Below, in pieces: positions 31,655 through 39,197 of a stretch of 39,197 nt of DNA. The translations under genes and the position numbers were made by a program. Below the pieces are notes generated by a model that was not told the DNA's origin, searched no databases, and saw nothing but the letters and a program-made list of their open reading frames with translations. The stretch is from positions 1 to 39,197 of the forward strand of contig CACXXH010000025.1 in the NCBI GenBank assembly GCA_902771595.1, in the 5' to 3' direction. The stretch comes from Fibrobacter succinogenes (lineage in GTDB: Bacteria > Fibrobacterota > Fibrobacteria > Fibrobacterales > Fibrobacteraceae). The number at the start of each line of letters is the position of its first letter. Position 1 is the first letter of the stretch.

Positions 31655-31743
31655 ATTTATTAAAGAAATCATATTTATTTAACCTTATCTAACTTTTTAT
31701 TGAATTTTTTACAAAAAATCTTTAAATTACCCCTTGTTTTTTT

Positions 31744-31781
31744 AGTTAGTTTTGACTAACTTTTGACTTAGACAAGTCTAA
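31744..31781 (+). promoter_or_regulatory. Two DtxR-type operators over a candidate plus-strand promoter
   Basis: AGTTAG-N6-CTAACT (31744-31761, core 31746-31759) and TTAGACAAGTCTAA (31768-31781) lie 22 bp apart centre to centre. TTGACT at 31763-31768 is a good -35 on the plus strand; the matching -10 is weak (TTAAAT/TAAATG around 31784-31790). They are too far from dtxR copy 2 (156 bp or more from its ATG) to be needed there. Confidence 0.6.
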
Positions 31782-31795
31782 TTTTAAATGTAGCC

Positions 31796-31909
31796 ATAGC
31801 TTTTTTGATTAGGCCTGTTTGGTTGAAGCAAAAATCCTATTCCCTTTTTGTGTCTCTTTGGGAATGAATTGCGCCCTCGCTCAAGTAGCTCTGAGCGGGG
31901 GCGTTTTTT
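31796..31909 (+). ncRNA. Candidate iron-responsive small RNA
   Basis: A plus-strand unit of about 110 nt begins just after the operators at 31746-31781 and ends in a strong terminator. It has no convincing reading frame: the only open frame runs through the terminator. Two hairpins can form: ATTCCC (31839-31844) with GGGAAT (31860-31865), exposing a 15-base C/U-rich loop with TCTCTTT, and the terminator stem 31872-31903. The C/U-rich loop could pair with purine-rich ribosome binding sites, as RyhB- or FsrA-type iron-sparing RNAs do (family knowledge). Start site, expression and targets are inferred; the -10 is weak. Confidence 0.4.
31871..31909 (+). terminator. Strong plus-strand terminator with no protein gene before it
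   Basis: CGCCCTCGCTCA (31872-31883) pairs with TGAGCGGGGGCG (31892-31903), 12 pairs with one G-U, followed by TTTTTT. On the minus strand no T-run follows, so it is not the terminator of the gene ending at 31944. Confidence 0.85.
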
Positions 31910-31943
31910 ATTATAATATACCCTATGATGGATTCAGACGTCT

Positions 31944-32945
31944 TTATGAAACACGTCCCACGAACTGGTTTCCGAACAGCAGCAATCCCGATACAAAGAT
32001 GATGACGCCACCCGCGATAGTCGCAACGGTGTAAATCCTCGTAGCGAACCGGGTATGCGAACTTCCCTTGTCTATTCCTTTACGGAAAGCGACCGCAGCT
32101 ATGCCGAAGGCGACATTGGTGATAGTCATGCCGACGCAGATGACAAGAGCCCCCAAAAGTGAAAGCGCTACCATCGAGTTCAACAGGCAGAAGAGAACGA
32201 TCAGCGCGACAGCTGGGCAAGGGACTATTCCGGTGACAGCGGCAACCCCGATGATTTCGCGCCAGCGGGCCGTCGGCGGAAGCGCTGACATTTCGTCGTG
32301 GGCATCTTCCCCATTACGCTGTTTACGCTGCGTGAAAAAATCCTTGATCCCCAGCACCACGAGCAGAACGCCCGTAAGCATGATAAGCGCATAGCTGGCC
32401 TTCTCGATGCCGATGCGCCCGGTTTCGAAAGCGGAAAATACGGTCGCCTTGAAAATGGCATACAAGACAAGCAACAGCAAGACGGCGCTCATCGTATGCG
32501 TCACGGTAATGCCGGCCCCGAGAGCAACGCCCTGCCGCCAGCGACCACGACGCGCGATAAAGTAACCCACCACAATCGATTTACCGTGTCCGGGGCCTAA
32601 CGCATGCAACATGCCGTACACGAGGCAAATCACGAGGAACTTCCATATGGCACCCCAGTCACCGCTCTTCATGGCATTGATGGCCACGGTCAGCTTTTCA
32701 CGGAGAACCTTCTGAGCCTCGACAATCCAGCCAAAGAACGAGACGCTCTTTTTCGTAACCGGTTTTTCGGGAACGGTCGCCTGCACTTTGGATTCTACCG
32801 CCAGGGAATCATCGGCCGGCACCACGACTTCCGTCGCCGCAGGCGCATCCGCAGCCCCGTTGATGTCAAAGCGCTTTTTCTTGACGGCGGCAGGCGCGGC
32901 CATCGCCAGCAAGAGAATCAACAAAACTGTAAGCAACTTGTTCAA
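31944..32945 (-). CDS. NicO/RcnA-family nickel-cobalt transporter
   Basis: The protein has 333 residues from a TTG at 32945, chosen because AGAGG lies eight bases before it and a signal-like NKLLTVLLILLLAMAA follows; no ATG is available nearby. After a periplasmic linker of about 80 residues, six or more helices carry the family motifs HALGPGHGKS and ITVTHTMSAV, whose histidines bind metal. Members either export Ni/Co (RcnA) or import Ni; the direction cannot be told. A loop QRKQRNGEDAHDE is charged and short compared with the His-rich loop of RcnA. It lies upstream of the iron block but is separated from it by the small-RNA region. I see no clear terminator for it on its own strand. Confidence 0.85.
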   Translation of the reverse strand: MNKLLTVLLILLLAMAAPAAVKKKRFDINGAADAPAATEVVVPADDSLAVESKVQATVPEKPVTKKSVSFFGWIVEAQKVLREKLTVAINAMKSGDWGAIWKFLVICLVYGMLHALGPGHGKSIVVGYFIARRGRWRQGVALGAGITVTHTMSAVLLLLVLYAIFKATVFSAFETGRIGIEKASYALIMLTGVLLVVLGIKDFFTQRKQRNGEDAHDEMSALPPTARWREIIGVAAVTGIVPCPAVALIVLFCLLNSMVALSLLGALVICVGMTITNVAFGIAAVAFRKGIDKGSSHTRFATRIYTVATIAGGVIIFVSGLLLFGNQFVGRVS

Positions 32946-32996
32946 TAGCAAAACCTCTTTGCCATAAAATAAAAAAAAATCTGGCAAAATTCACCG

Positions 32997-33059
32997 TTTT
33001 ACATTTTACAAAATTCGTAATATGTATACCGAATTTTCATTTTTTGAAAAATGAGAATT
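32997..33059 (+). promoter_or_regulatory. Upstream control region of glnA
   Basis: It holds the 11-mer TTTTACATTTT (32997-33007) and an inverted repeat 33032-33044 / 33047-33059 (12 of 13 pairs) built around TCATTTTTTGAAAAATGA. Both lie 58-120 bp upstream of the sigma-54 promoter, a usual distance for activator sites. Confidence 0.5.
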
Positions 33060-33115
33060 TTTTGTAACTAGTCTAAAATCGACGATTCCACATGAAAAAC
33101 GGCGTTTTTGATTTT

Positions 33116-33131
33116 TGGCACGACTTTTGCA
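33116..33131 (+). promoter_or_regulatory. Sigma-54 promoter of glnA
   Basis: TGGCACGACTTTTGCA; GG at 33117-33118 and GC at 33129-33130, ten bases between. The start should be near 33142, 28 bases before the ATG. Confidence 0.9.
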
Positions 33132-33169
33132 CATGGCTTACCGAAAAAATTTCAAACTAGGAGATTGCC

Positions 33170-35255
33170 ATGAGCAACGAATACAGATTAAAAGCTATCA
33201 AAGAAATCGCCAGCGAGAATGCCGGCGCTAACCTCCCCGCAGCACCCGCAAGCCTCGACTTCTACGGTGAAGACGTCTTTAACGCAGAGGCCATGCGCGC
33301 CTACTTGCCGAAGGACATTTGCAAGAAACTTTTTGCGACCATCGATGAAGGCGCACCGCTCGACGCAAGCATCGCGAACGAAGTCGCACACGCCATGAAA
33401 AAGTGGGCCATCGACCGCGGCGCAACGCACTTTACTCACTGGTTCCAGCCGCTCACCGGCTCCACCGCCGAAAAGCACGACTCCTTCCTGGAACCCGAAA
33501 ACGGCAAGGCCATCATGGCCTTCAGCGGCAAGAACCTCATCGTCGGCGAACCGGACGCTTCTTCTTTCCCGAGCGGCGGCCTCCGTTCCACCTTCGAAGC
33601 CCGCGGCTACACCGCATGGGATCCGACCTCTCCCGCATTCATCAAGCGTCACGGCAACGGTGCAACGCTCTGCATCCCGACCGCATTCTGTAGCTACACC
33701 GGCGAAGCCTTGGACAAGAAGACTCCGCTTCTCCGCTCCATTCAGGCCCTCCAGAAGTCCGCCGACCGCCTCATGGGCCTCTTTGGCGTCGCCGCCCAGA
33801 AGGTCACCGTCACTCTCGGTGCCGAACAGGAATACTTCCTGATCGACAAGCGCTTCTACCTGCAGCGCCCCGACCTCTACCAGGCTGGCCGTACGCTGTT
33901 CGGTGCCGCTCCGGCAAAGCACCAGCAGATGGAAGACCACTACTTCGGCAGCATTCCGGCCCGCATCATCAACTTCATGAACGATGTGGAAAAGGAACTC
34001 TGGAAGCTCGGCATTCCGGCCAAGACCCGCCACAACGAAGTCGCTCCGGCCCAGTTCGAACTTGCCCCGATGTTCGAGGAAGTGAACCTCGCCTGCGACC
34101 ACAACATGCAGATTATGGAAGTGCTCCGCCAGGTCGCTGACCGCCACGGACTCGTGTGCCTCCTGCACGAAAAGCCGTTGGTCCGTGAACTACGGCAAGG
34201 TGAACCTCTTGAACCCGGGCAAGGACCCGCACCAGAACGCCATCTTCCTCACCACGCTCTGCGCCGTCATCTACGCCGTCGACACCCACGCCGACCTGCT
34301 GCGTATGGCTGTCGCTAGCGCCGGCAACGACCACCGTCTCGGTGCCAACGAAGCTCCTCCGGCAATCATCTCCATGTACCTCGGCGACCAGCTCGCCGAC
34401 GTCATCGACCAGCTTGAAAAGGGCGATCCGAAGTCCAGCAAGCAGGCCGGTGCATTGAAGCTCGGTTCCGACACGCTGCCGCCGCTCCCGCGCGACGCTA
34501 CCGACCGTAACAGAACTTCTCCGTTCGCCTTCACCGGCAACAAGTTCGAATTCCGCGCTCCGGGTTCCAGCCAGAGCTGCTCCGAACCGAACGTCATCCT
34601 CAACACGATCGTGGCCGAAGCCTTCGACCTCATCGCCGACAAGATGCAGAACGTGCCTGCCGACAAGTTCCACGAAGAACTCCAGAAGCTCCTGCAGAAG
34701 ATCGTGAAGGAACACAAGAAGGTCATCTTCAACGGCAACGGCTACACCGACGAATGGGTGGAAGAAGCTGCCAAGCGCGGACTCCCGAACATCCGCACCA
34801 CCATGGAAGCCCTCCAGGCGCTCACCAAGAAGGACAACGTCGCCCTCTTCGAAAAGTACGGCGTGTTCAACAAGCGCGAACTCGACTCCCGTTACGAAGT
34901 CAACATGGAAGATTACCACAAGAAGATTCACATCGAAGGCAAGATCGCTTTCGACATCGCGAAGAACGTGGTGCTCCCGCAGGTCCTCTGCGCCTACAGC
35001 AACGCCCTCAAGACCAACGAAATGGCCAAGACTCAGGGATTCTACGCCGTGGACGGTTATGCCCGCGAACTCGGTGACAAGCTCAAGGGCCTCGAAGAAG
35101 CCGTCGCTCAGATGGAAGCCGCTCTCGGCGACAAGCACGAAGCGATTCTCGACGCCATGGCAAACCTCCGCGTTATCGTCGACAAGATCGAAAGCGTGAT
35201 CCCCGACGAAAAGTGGCCGCTCCCGAAGTACAGAGAGATGCTGTTCATCTACTAA
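33170..35255 (+). pseudogene. glnA: Type III glutamine synthetase, broken by a ~35-nt deletion
   Basis: Two overlapping frames encode one GSIII (GlnN) protein: 33170 to the junction near 34178, then 34179-35255. GSIII makes glutamine from glutamate, ammonia and ATP. Intact parts include [28 protein letters not shown] and [18 protein letters not shown]. At the junction the sequence runs LLHEKP and then, after a frame change, [14 protein letters not shown]. The family has about 11 residues between (AGVNGSGKHNN), so about 35 nt are missing, including the Asn-Gly-Ser-Gly-Lys-His active-site loop. Restored, the protein would have about 706 residues, normal for GSIII. As written the product stops at 34318 and must be inactive. 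Ribosome binding site (CTAGGAG), promoter and codon use look healthy, so this is a recent lesion or an assembly fault. Confidence 0.9.
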
Positions 35256-35268
35256 GATGAACAACATC

Positions 35269-35293
35269 GGCCTCCCGTCGAAGGTGGGAGGCC
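35269..35293 (+). terminator. First hairpin after glnA
   Basis: GGCCTCCC (35269-35276) pairs perfectly with GGGAGGCC (35286-35293). No T-tract follows, so it may protect the 3' end rather than terminate. Confidence 0.5.
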
Positions 35294-35350
35294 AAATGTC
35301 AATTCATTTACTAACTTCAAAAATCCCTCCTTATTGCTCAATGGACACGA

Positions 35351-35381
35351 GGCCGTGCGTCGAAAGATGCACGGTCTTTTT
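35351..35381 (+). terminator. Intrinsic terminator after glnA
   Basis: GGCCGTGC (35351-35358) pairs with GCACGGTC (35369-35376), one G-U, followed by TTTTT. The rest of the 35294-35434 gap shows nothing else except a CTAGGAG ribosome binding site at 35431-35437. Confidence 0.8.
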
Positions 35382-35434
35382 CTATATTTTACCCCAGTCA
35401 GTTCGAAATCCATCCTGACTATAAACAAAACTAG

Positions 35435-35953
35435 GAGCCGCACTGCGAAAAGCTCGGAATCCCGCACATCACCATCCCGCTCAAGTTCATGCACGACTAT
35501 TTCAAGTCGTCGCTCCTCGAAGGCGCAGACGCCATCCCCGAAGGGAACTACGCCGACGAGAACATGAAATCGACCGTGGTACCGTTCCGCAACGGCATCA
35601 TGCTTTCCGTAGCGGCTGGGCTTGCCGAAAGCCGCGACCTTACAAGAGTGATGATGGCAAACCACTTCGGTGACCACGACATCTATCCCGACTGTCGCGA
35701 GGAATTCGTGAAGAATATGTCGGCAGCAATTGCGGCGGGCACCTACGCACACATCACGATAGACGCCCCCTACACGAACATTTCCAAGGCCGACATAGCA
35801 CACAAGGGAAAAGCGCTCGGCATCGATTACGGAAAAACCTGGTCGTGCTACAAGGGCGGAGAAATCCACTGTGGCAAATGCGCCACCTGCCTCGAACGCA
35901 AGGCGGCCCTCGCCGATGCGGGCATAACGGACAATACGGTGTACGGAGCGTAA
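35435..35953 (+). pseudogene. queC: 7-cyano-7-deazaguanine synthase, 5' truncated
   Basis: The frame is open from 35435 (after a TAG at 35432-35434) to 35953. Recognisable QueC sequence begins at HCEKLGIPHITIPLKFMHDYFKSSLLEG, which in the family lies about 55-60 residues in. The N-terminal part with the ATP PP-loop (SGGMDS type) is missing and is not found in any frame nearby. The C-terminus is complete, with the zinc motif SCYKGGEIHCGKCATC. A good ribosome binding site (CTAGGAG, 35431-35437) directly abuts the truncated body, as if a deletion joined the leader to the middle of the gene. An internal ATG at 35489 could start a 154-residue product, which would lack ATP binding. It heads the queuosine/preQ0 cluster queC-queD-queE. 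Confidence 0.85.
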
Positions 35954-35955
35954 TC

Positions 35956-36291
35956 ATGTACAGGGTCATCAAACGCATGGAAATATCGGGAGCGCACAAG
36001 CTCTCGCTCCCCTACGAAAGCAAATGTCGCGGCCTGCACGGGCACAACTGGATTATCACGGTCTACTGCCAGTCCGAAACACTCGACGAAAACGGCATGG
36101 TAGTCGATTTTTCGCGCATCAAGGAACTGGTCCACGGCAGGCTCGACCATCAGTTTTTGAACGACGTGATGGACCAGAACCCCACCGCAGAGAACATGGC
36201 CCGCTGGATTTGCGAGCAGGTTCCGCACTGCTACAAGGTGCAAATACAGGAAAGCGAAGGCAACATCGTGGAATACGAAATAGACGCGTAG
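35956..36291 (+). CDS. queD: 6-carboxy-tetrahydropterin synthase
   Basis: The protein has 111 residues and starts two bases after the queC stop. QueD converts dihydroneopterin triphosphate to 6-carboxy-tetrahydropterin in preQ0 synthesis. Zinc ligands are His 14 (SGAHKL), His 28 and His 30 (GLHGHNW); Cys 24 in CRGLHGHN is the catalytic cysteine. The downstream VVDFSRIKELV and LDHQFLND with PTAENMARW are family signatures. Length is usual for QueD. Close spacing to queC and queE (six bases) indicates one operon. Confidence 0.96.
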   Translation: MYRVIKRMEISGAHKLSLPYESKCRGLHGHNWIITVYCQSETLDENGMVVDFSRIKELVHGRLDHQFLNDVMDQNPTAENMARWICEQVPHCYKVQIQESEGNIVEYEIDA

Positions 36292-36297
36292 GTTCCG

Positions 36298-37002
36298 ATG
36301 AAAGTTTGCGAAATTTTCAAAAGCATCGAAGGCGAAGGTTTGCGCACCGGCCAGGCGGCCGTTTTCATAAGACTTCACGGGTGCAACCTGCGTTGCAGTT
36401 ATTGCGATTCCATGTACGCCGTCGAAGGTGGCGACTACACGCAAATGGATGTGGCGCAGGTGCTGGATGCGGTTAACGCATATCGCAGGGAATCCGGCGT
36501 AAAATGCGTGACCCTGACCGGAGGTGAACCTTTGATCCACGAAAGCGTCGGGGAACTGCTCGCGAAGTTTAGCGATGCCGGATTCGAAGTCAACGTGGAA
36601 ACAAACGGGACGCTCCCCTGCAAGTGGCGCTACGCGAACCTGTTCTACACCATGGACTGGAAATGCGGAAGCAGCGGCATGTCGGGCAAGATGAAGATGG
36701 ACAACATCGCGACGCTCGGCAAAAGCGACGTCCTCAAGTTCGTGGTCGGAAGCGAAGACGACCTCAAGGAAACTGAAAGCGTCGTCGCACAGCTTTCACA
36801 GCGCAAAAAGCAGGAATCCAACACCGCGAATGAAGCAGCACACGGGATGCCGCACATTTACATTTCGCCGGTATTCGGGACGCTAAAATACGAACGCATC
36901 GTGGAATGGATGATTTCGAGCAAGACCATGACCGAATGCGACGCGCGGTTCCAAATACAGCTGCACAAGGTCGTCTGGGACCCCGACAAGCGCGGAGTCT
37001 AA
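36298..37002 (+). CDS. queE: 7-carboxy-7-deazaguanine synthase, radical SAM
   Basis: The protein has 234 residues. It makes 7-carboxy-7-deazaguanine from the QueD product through a radical SAM reaction. The start MKVCEIFKSIEGEG is the family N-terminus; the 4Fe-4S cysteines are 29, 33 and 36 (CNLRCSYC, the usual CxxxCxxC), and TLTGGEPLIH binds SAM. The C-terminal QLHKVVWDPDKRGV is also typical. About 20 polar residues (SQRKKQESNTANEAAHG) form a loop variable in the family. Last gene of the que operon. Confidence 0.96.
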   Translation: MKVCEIFKSIEGEGLRTGQAAVFIRLHGCNLRCSYCDSMYAVEGGDYTQMDVAQVLDAVNAYRRESGVKCVTLTGGEPLIHESVGELLAKFSDAGFEVNVETNGTLPCKWRYANLFYTMDWKCGSSGMSGKMKMDNIATLGKSDVLKFVVGSEDDLKETESVVAQLSQRKKQESNTANEAAHGMPHIYISPVFGTLKYERIVEWMISSKTMTECDARFQIQLHKVVWDPDKRGV

Positions 37003-37034
37003 CAGCCATCAGAGCCTTGAATTAGGGTCGTTTT

Positions 37035-37087
37035 CCTTGTTTTACATTTTATGTAAAACAAGGGCGGTTTTGGAAAGAAAATGTAAA
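37035..37087. promoter_or_regulatory. 13-bp inverted repeat and TTTTACATTTT elements before carA
   Basis: CCTTGTTTTACAT (37035-37047) and ATGTAAAACAAGG (37051-37063) are a perfect inverted repeat with a TTT spacer, containing TTTTACATTTT (37040-37050). GGAAAGAAAATGTAAA (37072-37087) follows, identical to the element before gltB. It could also act as a queE terminator hairpin, but recurrence favours a binding site. Confidence 0.5.
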
Positions 37088-37101
37088 GTTTTCAGCGTTT
37101 T

Positions 37102-37117
37102 TGGGCAGATTTCCGCA
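37102..37117 (+). promoter_or_regulatory. Possible weak sigma-54 promoter before carA
   Basis: TGGGCAGATTTCCGCA keeps GG (37103-37104) and GC (37115-37116) at ten-base spacing but departs from the consensus at several other positions. Listed because the recurring upstream element lies 16-53 bp before it. Confidence 0.3.
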
Positions 37118-37159
37118 AAATTTTTCTCTTTTAACATCTTCCCAAGCGCCTTTCTAATT

Positions 37160-37345
37160 ATTAGATTTTGGTTCCGATGAGAATATCGGAATCCATTGAG
37201 GCACACATGAGCGCAGCCGTTGCAACTATCTCGCAGCGGAACCAAGCGACTCTCCACGGATTCCATAAAATCGTTATTTCCCCCGTTTTCAACGTTTTTA
37301 GAGTTTTCAAGGCAAAGGCATTTAGCTTTTGCCTTTATTTTTTGC
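37160..37345 (+). promoter_or_regulatory. Structured carA leader ending in an intrinsic terminator
   Basis: In the 371-base queE-carA gap an RNA fold is visible. TTGGTTCCG (37168-37176) pairs with CGGAACCAA (37237-37245), and CCGTTGC (37217-37223) with GCAGCGG (37233-37239). Competing pairings are TTCCGAT (37172-37178) with ATCGGAA (37185-37191) and GGAATCC (37189-37195) with GGATTCC (37258-37264). A terminator follows: AAGGCAAA (37309-37316), TTTGCCTT (37328-37335), then ATTTTTT. Competing stems before a terminator suggest attenuation of carA; an independent small RNA is the alternative. Confidence 0.5.
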
Positions 37346-37373
37346 CTTTTAACACTACAGCAATGAGAATCGT

Positions 37374-39197
<1,824 letters not shown>

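Noticed and set aside
31819..32034. 71-codon plus-strand frame starting with TTG
   Set aside because: It runs through the terminator stem at 31871-31909 and into the antisense of the NicO gene, so it cannot be translated as one unit from the small transcript.

Overview
The window looks like a chromosomal segment of a Fibrobacter-type bacterium. This is inferred from a secreted lipoprotein with a long poly-serine linker, a type III glutamine synthetase, many lipoproteins and a beta-barrel outer-membrane protein. I see no plasmid, phage or transposase gene, no tRNA or rRNA and no CRISPR array. Genes are mostly housekeeping; the interest lies in the control DNA between them and in several damaged or expanded genes.

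Layout. 1-3.4 kb: 3' end of aconitase, a Ser-rich lipoprotein and two Sel1-repeat lipoproteins. 3.4-8.9 kb: a CLC-type anion transporter close to the fluoride branch, an NSS sodium-coupled transporter with its 35-residue small subunit, a RidA-like protein, convergent rfbD with a small lipoprotein, and a hypothetical gene. 8.9-13 kb: a U32/RlhA-type enzyme carrying two in-frame repeat tracts, then purF. 13-23.3 kb: nitrogen block of glnK-amtB, nadE and gltB-gltD. 23.3-33 kb: two complete dtxR-feoA-feoB ferrous-iron operons in tandem, with a porin gene between them, then an AT-rich regulatory gap and a NicO-type metal transporter. 33-39.2 kb: type III glutamine synthetase (broken by a deletion as sequenced), queC (5' truncated), queD, queE, carA and the start of pyrG.

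Two control networks can be read from the DNA. (1) Four sites match the sigma-54 consensus (TGGCACG-N4-TTGC, exact GG-N10-GC spacing) upstream of glnK-amtB, gltBD, glnA and the porin. An exact 11-mer, TTTTACATTTT, lies upstream of glnK, gltB, glnA and carA and may be an activator site. (2) Six copies of TTAG-N6-CTAA lie upstream of both dtxR-feoAB operons, upstream of the porin, and over a candidate promoter with no protein gene. In both feo operons the copies cover a good -35/-10 promoter. This looks like the operator of the DtxR-family regulators encoded here.

The most novel candidate is a roughly 110-nt RNA at about 31796-31909. It sits behind two of the iron-type operators, ends in a strong intrinsic terminator, and has a C/U-rich loop that could pair with ribosome binding sites. 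It would be an iron-responsive small RNA analogous in role to RyhB or FsrA. A structured carA leader ending in a terminator is a second RNA candidate. The glnA and queC lesions may be real or may be assembly faults and need reads to decide.
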